From positions 868,001 to 932,000 of the forward strand of contig NZ_RJWA01000002.1 of the NCBI RefSeq assembly GCF_003762835.1: 64,000 bases of DNA, written 5' to 3'. Both the position numbers and the translations under genes were made by a program. Source of the stretch: Micromonospora sp. HM5-17. GTDB lineage: Bacteria; Actinomycetota; Actinomycetes; Mycobacteriales; Micromonosporaceae. A model generated the notes under the pieces. It ran no database searches. It was not told the origin of the DNA and worked only from the letters and a program-made list of their open reading frames with translations. Positions within the stretch are counted from its first letter, which is position 1, and the number at the start of each line of letters is the position of its first letter. Below are positions 17,076-26,779 of this stretch, in pieces.

Positions 17076-17210
17076 ATGTCCGGCGAGATCAGGGACGTCA
17101 AGCGGGACCTGCCGGAGCCGGCGGCGGTCGAGAGCGAGCGGGGGGCTCTGGTCGCGGTGCTGGTGATGGTCGTCCTGGGGGTGGCCGGCATCTTCGCGGT
17201 GTCCGCGTGA
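17076..17210 (+). CDS. Small single-pass membrane protein (44 aa)
   Basis: A short frame begins at ATG 17076 behind AGGGGAG (17064-17070) and ends with TGA at 17208. The product has a charged N-terminus (SGEIRDVKRDLPEP), an ERGA turn and one hydrophobic helix from about residue 25 to 43 (ALVAVLVMVVLGVAGIFAV). A strong ribosome site and clean transmembrane segment support that it is real. The function is unknown; single-pass microproteins of this size often bind larger membrane complexes. It converges with the MFS gene, 23 nt away. Confidence 0.65.
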   Translation: MSGEIRDVKRDLPEPAAVESERGALVAVLVMVVLGVAGIFAVSA

Positions 17211-17233
17211 CGGGTGGCCTCGGCTGAGCCGGC

Positions 17234-18520
17234 TCAGGCGACCCGCTCCGTCGGGCGCTCCGGCGTCGACCGGTCCGCGGGCCCCCGGGACCCGGGGTGC
17301 GCCGACCCACGAGCGCGGCGTTGCGCGCGAATCGTGAGGATGGCGGCGACGGTGGCGCAGGTCGCGGAGACGGCCAGTGGCAGGCGGTGATCGAGCAGGA
17401 CCATGGCGGCTCCGGCGGGGGTCGCGATCGCGACCGGGGTGAAGAGCAGCGTGTTCGCGGTGGCCGACACCCGGCCGAGCAGCCGGTCGGGGGTACGGGT
17501 CTGGACCGCCGTCATCGCGGCCACCAGGGTCCAGGGCAGGCCGAGACCGACGACCAACGCGCTCGCCACCGTCAGCGGCCACCAGGGCGCCGCGCCGTAG
17601 CCGACGACGCCGAGGGCGAACAGCAGCGCGCCGAGGGCGCCGACGGCAACGGTTCCGCGGGCCCGTAGCAGCCGGCCGACGAGCAGTCCACCGAGGATCG
17701 AGCCGGCGCCCTGGGCGGAGGTGAGGACCCCGAGGAAGGCGGCCGGCCGATGCAGATCCTCGGTGACGACGCTGTAGAGCCCCGCCGTGCTGAGGCCCGA
17801 CATCGCGATCGCGACCGAGCCGAGTAGGACCGTGAGCCGCAGCTCCGGAACGTCCCGGAGGTACCGGATGCCGTCCCGGATCCGGTACCGTCCGCCGGAC
17901 GGATCGGAGGTGTCGGAGCGGGGAACTGCCGGTGCGACCGGTGCCCGGTCGAGCCGGAGCAGGGGGTAGAGGCCGGCGGCGACCAGCAGGAGCGCCGCGG
18001 TCACCGCGACGACGGGGTGCCCGCCACCCCAGGCGAAGAGCCCCGCTCCGACCGCCGGCGCGACCAGCTTCACCCCCTCCTGGGCACTCATCCGCAGTCC
18101 GTTGGTGGCGCCGAGCTCCTCCGGGGGCAGGGCCGCCGGCAGGATGGCCGCCTCGCCGGCGTCGACGAGGACGAAGCTGACGCCGTACCCGACCATCACC
18201 GCGAAGATCAGCCAGACCCCGGCCTCGGAGCGGACGGTGAGCAGGGCGAGGACGGCGGCCGCGGTGCCGAGGTGGGTGGCGACGAGCAGCGGGCGGCGGG
18301 GCAGCCGGTCCACGATGGCGCCGAGCACCGGACCGAGCAGCGTCGGAGCGAAGATGCAGGTGCCGATCAGGGCGGCCAGGCTGCTGGACCCGGTCAGGTC
18401 GAGCACCCAGACTCCCGACACCAGCCGCATGGCGGTGCCGGCGAACCCGGAGAACAGGGAGATCCCGAGGAACAGGGGGACGTTGCGGTTGCCCGTTCGG
18501 CGCGGTCGCAGCGACAGCAT
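17234..18520 (-). CDS. MFS transporter, drug-exporter type
   Basis: About 428 residues with 12 hydrophobic segments, the loop 2-3 motif DRLPRRPLLVATHLG and the domain layout of EntS/DHA3-type exporters (GISLFSGFAGTAMRLVSGVW near the start, then DAGEAAILPAALPPEELGATNGL in the middle). The likely role is proton-driven efflux of a drug or siderophore-like compound. I prefer ATG at 18520, which has AAGGG about 8 nt upstream, over the in-frame GTG at 18538, which has no ribosome site. A promoter and perfect operator-like palindrome lie directly upstream, and a helix-turn-helix regulator gene ends 84 nt upstream in the same direction. Confidence 0.85.
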   Translation of the reverse strand: MLSLRPRRTGNRNVPLFLGISLFSGFAGTAMRLVSGVWVLDLTGSSSLAALIGTCIFAPTLLGPVLGAIVDRLPRRPLLVATHLGTAAAVLALLTVRSEAGVWLIFAVMVGYGVSFVLVDAGEAAILPAALPPEELGATNGLRMSAQEGVKLVAPAVGAGLFAWGGGHPVVAVTAALLLVAAGLYPLLRLDRAPVAPAVPRSDTSDPSGGRYRIRDGIRYLRDVPELRLTVLLGSVAIAMSGLSTAGLYSVVTEDLHRPAAFLGVLTSAQGAGSILGGLLVGRLLRARGTVAVGALGALLFALGVVGYGAAPWWPLTVASALVVGLGLPWTLVAAMTAVQTRTPDRLLGRVSATANTLLFTPVAIATPAGAAMVLLDHRLPLAVSATCATVAAILTIRAQRRARGSAHPGSRGPADRSTPERPTERVA

Positions 18521-18543
18521 GGGGGACGCCCTTCGCACGATGT

Positions 18544-18591
18544 TGAGTCGAAGCGACTCATATCCTTGGCGCCCCGGACGCAGGATGTCAA
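18544..18591 (-). promoter_or_regulatory. Promoter and operator-like palindrome of the MFS exporter
   Basis: On the minus strand TTGACA (18591-18586) is followed after 18 nt by AAGGAT (18567-18562). Immediately downstream is TGAGTCG-AAG-CGACTCA (18544-18560), a perfect 7-nt inverted repeat. Its position at the expected transcription start suggests repressor control of the exporter. The bound protein is unknown. Confidence 0.6.
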
Positions 18592-18603
18592 CGAGTTCTT
18601 GAG

Positions 18604-19422
18604 CTAATCGGACTCAAGGTGGCCCGGTGTCGGGCGCGCGGACGGCGGGGTGGCGGTGGCGATCGCCCGCCGCAACCGGTCCAGCGGGGCCGCCACCCAG
18701 GCCGGGAGCCGTTCGGGCGGTACGGCGCCGAGATCCGCGCCAGCCTGCACGGCCAGTGCGAACACGGCCCGCGGGTCGGCCGCGACGGCCAAGGCGAGGG
18801 TGGCTCGGGCCAGTCGGGCCCGCGGATGCCGCTCGTCCCAGTCCGGATCCCGGGCAAGGAGCCGGTGTACGGCGGTGACGGCGGCGCGAAGGTCCACGAT
18901 CGCCTCGCCGTAGGCGAGGTCAACAGATCGTTGACTTCTGCGGGCCCGACGTACCGGTCCGGGATCCCGAGTTCGCCCGCCGGACAGCCTCAGCCAGCGC
19001 TGCTCCGCCGCCTGGCGGCTCGCCAGGCCGAGTGCGTCCGCGAGCTGTGCCCAACTCGCCCCGCGGTCGCGGCTCGCCTCGATCAGCCGGCGTTCGGCCG
19101 TGTCGAGGTGGCGCTTCAGGGCGACGAGCCGCCGCAGCGCGGCCAGGAGTTCGGGCCGGTCGGCCGCGACCGATGACGCGGCGGCCAGCACGGCGGCGTG
19201 ATCGGCCAGGGCGGTGGCGTCGTCGGTCGGCGCCGCCACGCCGCCGGTCGGCCCGGCCGCGTCGTCGGCCCGGTGCGGGGGCCGTGGGTCTGGGTCGCCC
19301 TCGGTGCCGACGAGGTCGGTCCGGGATGTCTGCGGCGCGGCTGATCCAGCCTGGGAACGGGACCGGGGTGGTGAACCCGGCCCGACCCGGTGTCGGTGCG
19401 GCATCCGGTCATGCTCCGGCAT
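18604..19422 (-). CDS. Helix-turn-helix DNA-binding protein
   Basis: A 272-residue protein with a disordered, Pro/Arg/Asp-rich first 75 residues, a helical segment (LLAALRRLVALKRHLDTAERRL) and a helix-turn-helix RDRGASWAQLADALGLASRQ followed by EQRWLRL. This is a signature of a small actinobacterial family of sigma-70-region-4-like or MarR-like DNA-binding proteins. The C-terminal part is helical and ends SARPTPGHLESD. The start is the ATG at 19422; the frame continues upstream, but that part is antisense-like. The gene precedes the MFS exporter in the same direction, so it may be its regulator. Its own upstream region holds a perfect inverted repeat at 19435-19451. Confidence 0.72.
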   Translation of the reverse strand: MPEHDRMPHRHRVGPGSPPRSRSQAGSAAPQTSRTDLVGTEGDPDPRPPHRADDAAGPTGGVAAPTDDATALADHAAVLAAASSVAADRPELLAALRRLVALKRHLDTAERRLIEASRDRGASWAQLADALGLASRQAAEQRWLRLSGGRTRDPGPVRRARRSQRSVDLAYGEAIVDLRAAVTAVHRLLARDPDWDERHPRARLARATLALAVAADPRAVFALAVQAGADLGAVPPERLPAWVAAPLDRLRRAIATATPPSARPTPGHLESD

Positions 19423-19434
19423 GGATGGTGGTCT

Positions 19435-19451
19435 GTCAACAAAATGTTGAC
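19435..19451 (-). promoter_or_regulatory. Perfect inverted repeat upstream of the regulator gene
   Basis: GTCAACA-AAA-TGTTGAC has 7-nt arms and a 3-nt centre and lies 12 nt before the regulator's ATG. A related 17-mer, GTCAAC-AGATC-GTTGAC, occurs at 18919-18935 inside the regulator's own coding sequence. Site spacing and similarity suggest autoregulation, which is an inference. Confidence 0.5.
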
Positions 19452-19532
19452 GTATGCGGCTGGACAGACGCGTCCGCCGAGCCCCGCGAGGCGGGGACCG
19501 GCGGACGGATCGGTCGGCGACGGGCGTTCCGG

Positions 19533-20135
19533 CTAGCGGGAGGCGCCGGCGGCCGGCTGCCCGGGCCAGTTCATCCGGGCGATGAGCTGGCGGGCCTGGT
19601 CGGCGAAGGCCGTGTCCACGGTCACCGCGTACTGGTTGGCGCGCAGGCTGCTCGCCGAGGTGAAGTCCCGCCGGCCGCCGGTCATCGCGTGCGCGATGGC
19701 GCCGAAGATCGCGCCCCACACCGCCCCGATCCCCAGGCCGACCAGGATCACCGCCCACCAGTTGCCGACGGTGAAGATCCCGAAGAGCAGTCCGATGAAG
19801 AGTCCGAACCAGGCACCGGTCGCGGCGCCGGCCAGGGCGGCCCGGCCGGTGGTCATCCGGCCCAACACGGTCTCCACCAGGGTGAGGTCGGTGCCGACGA
19901 TCGCGGTCCGCTCGACCGGGAAGTGGTTGTCTGACAGAAAGTCCACCGTGTACTGCGCCGACGGGTAGTCGGGGTACGACGCGACGGTCACGGTGGGGCG
20001 GGACGGCTCGGCGCCCGCGCTGCTGGGCGCCTGGGACTGGTCACCGGAGGGGCTCGCCGGAAGGTTGTTTCCGCCCGCTATCCGCGGCACACCCGGCGTT
20101 CCGGACTGCCACGACACCGTCGGATTTCTGGACAT
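19533..20135 (-). CDS. General stress protein, YflT-like
   Basis: The 200-residue product has a disordered Ser/Pro-rich N-terminus of about 45 residues and then a compact domain TVTVASYPDYPSAQYTVDFL, SDNHFPVERTAIVGTDLTLV, which matches the heat-induced stress protein YflT-like fold. Two glycine-rich hydrophobic helices follow (AALAGAATGAWFGLFIGLLFG and VGNWWAVILVGLGIGAVWGAIF), then a C-terminal beta unit ending AFADQARQLIARM. It is therefore probably attached to the membrane. ATG at 20135 has GGGAGG upstream. The biochemical role of the family is not known. Confidence 0.8.
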   Translation of the reverse strand: MSRNPTVSWQSGTPGVPRIAGGNNLPASPSGDQSQAPSSAGAEPSRPTVTVASYPDYPSAQYTVDFLSDNHFPVERTAIVGTDLTLVETVLGRMTTGRAALAGAATGAWFGLFIGLLFGIFTVGNWWAVILVGLGIGAVWGAIFGAIAHAMTGGRRDFTSASSLRANQYAVTVDTAFADQARQLIARMNWPGQPAAGASR

Positions 20136-20370
20136 GATGCATCGCCTCCCTCATCGGCACTCGACTTCCCGCCCCCACAGCGGGGTAAACCGGGCCTGGG
20201 CGCCGCGGCGGGCGGACCGGTCGGATGGGTGGACGGCGGACCCGCCGGGGAGGGCGTCGGGATCCCCTCGGCACGGTCCGTCCCGGCACGGTTGGCCGTC
20301 TTTCCGGCTCGGCGGTGGTCTCGGCCCGAACGGGTGGTACGTCCCCCGGCGTGGCCGCCGGGGTGCCCCG

Positions 20371-21210
20371 TCACCGAGGCGTGGACCGGGCGGTTGTGGC
20401 GTCGGGGTGGTGGCTCGTGGCCGGGGTGAGCGCCGCCGCGGTGTCGTCGTCGAGCGGGTAGAACGACTCGACGGAGAGCTCCGCCACGGTGACGTCCAAC
20501 GGAGTGCCGAACGTGACGATGGTGCTGAGGAACGAGAGCCGCCGGTCACCGCGCCGGATCTGCAGCGGCACCACGACCTCACCGGGACCCGGGACCTCCA
20601 CCTCCGGCTCCGGCTGGTCACAGGGGTACGCCCGCAGCTCGTCGTACAGGTCGGCCAGTTCGGCGTCGCCGGTCAGCTCGAGCTGCCGTCGGAGCCGGCC
20701 GAGCAGGTGGGCCCGCCACTCGCCGAGGTTGACGATCCGGGGCGCGAGACCGGCCGGGTGCAGGGCCAGCCGGAGCACGTTGACCGGTGGGACGAGCAGT
20801 GCCGGGTCGGCGCCCTCGGTGAACACGTCGATGGTGTCGTTGGCCTCGATTAGGTGCCAGCTCCGGTCCACCGCCACGGCCGGATAGGGCTGGTGGGCCG
20901 CGAGCACCCGGCGGACCGCCGCGCGGACCGCGCGCAGCGCGGGGGAGTCCAGCGGTGTTCGTGGATAGATCGGCGCGTAGCCCGCCGCGAGCAGGAGTTG
21001 GTTGCGTTCCCGCAGCGGCACGTCGAGCTTGTCGGCGAGGCGGAGCACCATGTCCCGGCTCGGCATGGCCCGGCCCGTCTCCACGAAGCTCAGGTGTCGG
21101 GTGGAGATCTCCGCCGCAATGGCGAGTTCGAGCTGGCTCAGCCGGCGCCGTTCGCGCCAGCTCCGGAGCAGCTGGCCGACGGGCCGCTGCCGGGCCTCGG
21201 TGACCGTCAT
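20371..21210 (-). CDS. XRE-family transcriptional regulator with MmyB-like ligand domain
   Basis: A 279-residue protein with an N-terminal helix-turn-helix (LLRSWRERRRLSQLELAIAA then STRHLSFVETGRAMPSRDMV) and a larger C-terminal domain containing RTPLDSPALRAVRAAVRRVL, AVAVDRSWHLIEAN and LGEWRAHLLGRLRRQLE. This layout is that of MmyB-type regulators, whose C-terminal PAS-like domain may bind a fatty acid. The target is not evident; many such proteins control a neighbouring oxidoreductase, but none is here. The start is ATG at 21210. The next gene in the same direction is the stress protein, separated by 235 nt. Confidence 0.82.
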   Translation of the reverse strand: MTVTEARQRPVGQLLRSWRERRRLSQLELAIAAEISTRHLSFVETGRAMPSRDMVLRLADKLDVPLRERNQLLLAAGYAPIYPRTPLDSPALRAVRAAVRRVLAAHQPYPAVAVDRSWHLIEANDTIDVFTEGADPALLVPPVNVLRLALHPAGLAPRIVNLGEWRAHLLGRLRRQLELTGDAELADLYDELRAYPCDQPEPEVEVPGPGEVVVPLQIRRGDRRLSFLSTIVTFGTPLDVTVAELSVESFYPLDDDTAAALTPATSHHPDATTARSTPR

Positions 21211-21354
21211 CTCGTCATCACCGTTCTGATCGTACGGACGTCTTCCGGCACCGCCCGTGCGGCGTCCGCCCTGGCGGGCCGGTGGAGCTGCGGTGGGCCG
21301 GGCCGCCGTCGCGGGTGAGGGACGGACGGCGACCCGGCCGCGGACCCGCCGGGA

Positions 21355-23101
<1,747 letters not shown>

Positions 23102-24043
23102 ATGAACCTCGAGTTGACTGCTCAGCGGGCGGGCGGTCCACTTCGACACGATGCCCTCTTCTACCTCGGCGACGAGGACTACGTCGCCGGCATCCGGTCG
23201 TTCGTCGAGGCCGGACTGGCCGCCGGCGAGCCGGTCCTGATCGCGGTGCCCGGGGCCCGGCTGGACCTGCTGCGGGCGGCCTTCACCCAGGCGGAACTGC
23301 GTTTCGTCGACATGGCCCGCGACGGCCGTAACCCCGCGTGGATCATTCCCGGGGTGCTGCACGCCTTCGTCGCCGAGCACGGCGGCCGGCGGGTGCGGAT
23401 CGTCGGGGAGCCGATCTGGCCGGAACGGTCGGCGACGGTCTACCCGCGGTGCGTCCAGCACGAGGCATTGATCAACATCGTGCTCGCCGACCGTCCGGTC
23501 AGCATCCTCTGCCCGTACGACGCGGTGCGGCTCGGCGTCGACGCCATCGCCGACGCCGCGAGTACCCACCCCTTCCTGATCAGGGACGGTGACCGGCAGC
23601 CCAGCGCCGGCTACGGGTGCCCGGAGGAGGTGGTCGACGCCTTCAACGTGCCCTTTCCCGCGCCGTCGCCGTCCGCCGCGACCCTCTTCTTCGACGCTTC
23701 GGGGCTCTCCGGGATGCGCGCGATGGTCGCCGCGCTGGCGACCGAGGCCGGGTTGTCGGCCGACCGGGTCGAGGACCTGCGGATCGCGACCAACGAGATC
23801 GCCACCAACGCCGTCGTCCACTCCGGCCGACCCGCCGTGGTCCGGGTCTGGCCGGACGAGGAGGGCGTGGTCTGCGAGGTCACCGGCACCAGCGTCCTCA
23901 CCGACCGACTCGCCGGGCGGATACCACCGGCGCCGGCCGCCGACCGGGGCCGGGGACTCTTCCTGGCCAACTACCTGTGCGACCTGGTCCAGGTGCACAC
24001 CGACGAGACCTCGACCACCGTCCGGCTGCACGTGTACCGCTGA
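23102..24043 (+). CDS. MEDS-domain protein with anti-sigma-type histidine kinase-like ATPase
   Basis: The 313-residue product joins two modules. Residues about 10-165 are a MEDS (DcmR-sensory-like) domain: HDALFYLGDEDYVAGIRSFV, EPVLIAVPGARLDLL, then GGRRVRIVGEPIWPERSA and NIVLADRPVSILCPYDA. Residues about 190-313 are an RsbW/SpoIIAB-like HATPase with EDLRIATNEIATNAVVHSGR (N-box), CEVTGTS in the D-box region and DRGRGLFLANYLCDLVQVH (G-box). Proteins of this type probably sense a signal and act by phosphorylating or binding partners of an anti-sigma cascade. The SigB/F-type factor at 15029 is a possible client, though not adjacent. ATG at 23102 begins directly before the domain. No typical ribosome site is visible. 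Confidence 0.85.
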   Translation: MNLELTAQRAGGPLRHDALFYLGDEDYVAGIRSFVEAGLAAGEPVLIAVPGARLDLLRAAFTQAELRFVDMARDGRNPAWIIPGVLHAFVAEHGGRRVRIVGEPIWPERSATVYPRCVQHEALINIVLADRPVSILCPYDAVRLGVDAIADAASTHPFLIRDGDRQPSAGYGCPEEVVDAFNVPFPAPSPSAATLFFDASGLSGMRAMVAALATEAGLSADRVEDLRIATNEIATNAVVHSGRPAVVRVWPDEEGVVCEVTGTSVLTDRLAGRIPPAPAADRGRGLFLANYLCDLVQVHTDETSTTVRLHVYR

Positions 24044-24166
24044 CCGGGCGGCGCGCCCCGGGCCGACCCGGGCCGGCTCGCAGGTTCGGGAGCGGCCGGC
24101 GGGTCACCCGTTCGGGGTGGCGGATCCGGTGGTGTATCGGGCCGGCGTCGGGCATGATCGGCGGGC

Positions 24167-25621
24167 GTGTCCTCCTCCTCAGCCCCGGTTCCCGTCCGGC
24201 AGACCGCGCGGGCCTCCCTGCTCCTTCTCGCCTACCTGGCCTTCATCAGTCTCGGCCTGCCCGACGGACTGCTCGGCGTCGGGTGGCCGTCGATCCGGTC
24301 CGAGTTCACGGTGCCGACCGAGGCCGTCGGCCTGCTGCTGACGTCGGGAACGGTCGGGTACCTCGTCTCCAGCGTGGTCGCCGGGTTCAGCATCGCCCGG
24401 CTCGGGGTCGGCTGGCTCCTGGCCGGCAGCACCGCCCTGGCCAGCCTCGCCCTGGCCGGGTACGCGGCCTCGCCGGCCCTGCCGTCGATGATCGGTTGCG
24501 CGTTGCTGCTCGGACTCGGGTCCGGGGCGATCGACGCCGGCCTCAACGCGTACGCGGCCGACGCGTTCGGGCCCCGGCACATGAACTGGATGCACGCCTG
24601 CTTCGGCCTCGGTGTCGCGGCCGGCCCGATGATCATGACGACGGTGTTGGGTGCCGACCTGGCGTGGCGCTGGGGGTACGGCATCGTCGCGGCCGCCCAG
24701 GCGGTCCTGGCCCTCGCCTTCGTCCTGACCGTCGGCATCTGGACCCGGCGTCCTCCGGCCCCCGCCGCGGCCGTTCCCGTGTCGGCGCCGCCGGACGGGT
24801 CGACCGTCGCCGCGGCCGCGGTGCGGTCGCCGGAGTCGTCTCCGGGTGAGACGCTCCCGCCCGGGTCGTCTCCGGCCGCCTCCCTGCCGGCGGGGGCACC
24901 TCCGGGCGCTCCCGTGGTCGGGCCGGTCGGGGAGGAGGCCGCGCTCGCCGGGGGTGAGCCTGGGCTCGCGACGGAGCCGCGGCCGGCGGCGCCGGCCGCC
25001 GCCGAACCGGTGCGGATCCGCGAGACCCTGACGCGGCCGGCCGTGTGGTTCGGCGCGGCGACCTTCGCGGTCTACGTGGCGGTCGAGGTCGCCGCCGGAC
25101 TCTGGGCCTTCCTGCTGCTGACCACGGGCCGGGGGATGACGCCGGCAGCGGCCGGCTTCTGCGTCTCGGCCTACTGGGGCAGCCTCTTCCTCGGCCGGGT
25201 GGCCCAGGGGCTGCTGGCCGAGCGGCTCGGGACCCGTCCGGTGCTGCTCGGCGGCATGGTCGGGATGGCCGTCGGGTCCGGCCTGGTGGCCGTGCCCGGG
25301 CCGGCCTGGCTCGCGGTGACCGGGCTCGCCGTGTTGGGCTTCGCGGCGGCCCCGGTCTTCCCGCTCCTCACCCTCACCACCGCGGAGCGGGTGGGGCGAC
25401 GGCACGCCGACCGGGCGATCGGGGTGCAGATCGCCGCGGCGGGGTTGGGCGGTGCCCTCATCCCGAGCGGGTTCGGGGTGCTGATCGGTCGGGCCTCGGT
25501 CGAGGCGCTGGGGCCGGCGCTTCTCGTGGCGTCGCTCGTCATGCTGGCGCTCCACCGTGCGTCGGATCGGCGCGGAACGGCGGCGCGTCGTCCGGGCGTA
25601 CGGCCCGATCCGGCGGCCTGA
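24167..25621 (+). CDS. MFS transporter with long central loop
   Basis: A 484-residue protein with two blocks of six hydrophobic helices. The N-terminal block starts LLLLAYLAFISLGLPDGLLG, and helix 4-5 contains GLGSGAIDAGLNAYAADAFG and MNWMHACFGLGVAAGP. This pattern is that of sugar-type MFS proteins (FucP/YbjJ-like). A long, low-complexity Pro/Ala/Glu-rich cytoplasmic loop of about 85 residues (about 205-285) separates the halves, longer than usual. Substrate unknown. GTG at 24167 has no ribosome site but lies 8 nt after CATGAT (24153-24158), so the mRNA may be leaderless. CCTGAGCTCAGG, a 12-bp palindrome, contains the stop codon. Confidence 0.82.
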   Translation: MSSSSAPVPVRQTARASLLLLAYLAFISLGLPDGLLGVGWPSIRSEFTVPTEAVGLLLTSGTVGYLVSSVVAGFSIARLGVGWLLAGSTALASLALAGYAASPALPSMIGCALLLGLGSGAIDAGLNAYAADAFGPRHMNWMHACFGLGVAAGPMIMTTVLGADLAWRWGYGIVAAAQAVLALAFVLTVGIWTRRPPAPAAAVPVSAPPDGSTVAAAAVRSPESSPGETLPPGSSPAASLPAGAPPGAPVVGPVGEEAALAGGEPGLATEPRPAAPAAAEPVRIRETLTRPAVWFGAATFAVYVAVEVAAGLWAFLLLTTGRGMTPAAAGFCVSAYWGSLFLGRVAQGLLAERLGTRPVLLGGMVGMAVGSGLVAVPGPAWLAVTGLAVLGFAAAPVFPLLTLTTAERVGRRHADRAIGVQIAAAGLGGALIPSGFGVLIGRASVEALGPALLVASLVMLALHRASDRRGTAARRPGVRPDPAA

Positions 25622-25712
25622 GCTCAGGACGCCGCCCGCCGGGCCTCCGGGATATTCCGGCCCCGGACACGGTCGGCGCCGTCCGGCGGGCGCGCGACGG
25701 CGGCGGACCCGG

Positions 25713-25979
25713 TCAGTGCGGTCCGTTCCGGCCGGTCGTCGAGGGGCGGTGCCGGCGCTGGTCGTCGGCGCGTTCCGCGGTACGGTCCGGCTCGGTCGCC
25801 GCGTCGCGTGGCGCGTCGTCGACCGCGGCGCCGTGGCCGAACGCCGACTCCTCGCCCGCGTCGTTGCCGGTGACGTCGTCCACCTGCCCGTCGGGGGTGG
25901 AGGTGGCCACCGCCCGGGTCAGCTCGGCCAGGGGGAGGCGTTCCTCGTCCCGCCACACGTGCCTGTCATCGTCGGTCAT
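25713..25979 (-). CDS. Small acidic hypothetical protein (88 aa)
   Basis: An 88-residue, highly charged and probably disordered product that starts MTDDDRHVWRDEERLPLAEL, is rich in Asp, Glu, Arg and Thr, and has no hydrophobic segment. ATG at 25979 has AGGGCGAGGG nearby. I recognise no family. It lies in a cluster of stress-related small proteins (SRPBCC, DUF2795, ChaB), which makes a stress association plausible but unproven. It might be a spurious frame, given that high-GC sequence produces many long ORFs. Confidence 0.5.
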   Translation of the reverse strand: MTDDDRHVWRDEERLPLAELTRAVATSTPDGQVDDVTGNDAGEESAFGHGAAVDDAPRDAATEPDRTAERADDQRRHRPSTTGRNGPH

Positions 25980-26258
25980 GCCCTCGCCCTACCCGGCCCG
26001 GTGGAGCGACAAACGGTGGGCGGGTCGCGCCGTGCCGCCGACGGGGACGCCCGGCCCGGCGCGGCGCCGGCACTCCGGCGCCGCGCTCCACCGCGTCGTC
26101 GGGGCGGCGGAAAGCGTTCGAGAATCGCGACCCGGCGGCACGACCACCGCTCGGCGGCCGACCCGGAGCCGGGTGGATCCGACCCGGGCCGGCGGTGACG
26201 GACGCGCGACCGGACGGCCCGGCCTCCCCGGCGGCCATCCGGTACGTCGCGGTTCCGG

Positions 26259-26720
26259 CTACGGCTGCGGCCGGGACACCGTGCCGCGCCACGCGCCGGT
26301 CTCGGCGCCGCGCCGCTCGATGAACTCCTTGAACCGGCGCAGGTCGCCCTCGACGCGGCGGTCCACCACGCCGAGCTTGTCACCGGTCTTCTCGACGACC
26401 CCCTGCGGCTCGAAGTCCAGCTGCGCGGTCACCCGGGTGTGGTTCTCGTCGAGCCGGTGAAAGGTCACCACCCCGGCCTGGCGGGTGCCGTCGGTCGAGG
26501 TCCAGGCCACCCGCTCGTCGGGGAGCTGCTCGGTGATCCGGGCGTCGAACTCCCGGCTCACCCCGCCGATCTCGACCTTCCAGTGGGTCATCGTGTCGGA
26601 GATCTGCCGGACCTCCTCGACACCCTCCATGAACTCCGGGAAGTCCTCGAACTGGGTCCACTGGCCGTACGCGGTCCGAATCGGCACCGCGACGTCGACG
26701 GACTTGGTCACGCTGCTCAT
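26259..26720 (-). CDS. SRPBCC family (cyclase/dehydrase-like) protein
   Basis: A 153-residue START/Bet v1-like protein: SVTKSVDVAVPIRTAYGQWT at the N-terminus, then QFEDFPEFMEGVEEVRQI, WKVEIGGVSREFDARI, VAWTSTDGTRQAGVVTFHR and a long C-terminal helix RVEGDLRRFKEFIERR. The fold binds hydrophobic ligands in a cavity; related proteins include polyketide cyclases and the membrane-integrity proteins of the cyclase/dehydrase group. ATG at 26720 has AAGGAGGAGGG directly upstream, an excellent ribosome site. The DUF2795 gene lies 59 nt upstream in the same direction, and the two are probably co-transcribed. Confidence 0.85.
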   Translation of the reverse strand: MSSVTKSVDVAVPIRTAYGQWTQFEDFPEFMEGVEEVRQISDTMTHWKVEIGGVSREFDARITEQLPDERVAWTSTDGTRQAGVVTFHRLDENHTRVTAQLDFEPQGVVEKTGDKLGVVDRRVEGDLRRFKEFIERRGAETGAWRGTVSRPQP

Positions 26721-26779
26721 GCCCTCCTCCTTCTCGTCGATCGGCCTGGTCCTCGTGCCGTCGCCGGGCGAGTCGGTGG

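Noticed and set aside
15915-17582. Minus-strand frame of 555 aa over the MobA-like gene and its 3' gap
   Set aside because: The composition is Arg/Gly/Pro-rich with no domains, and it overlaps three better-supported genes.
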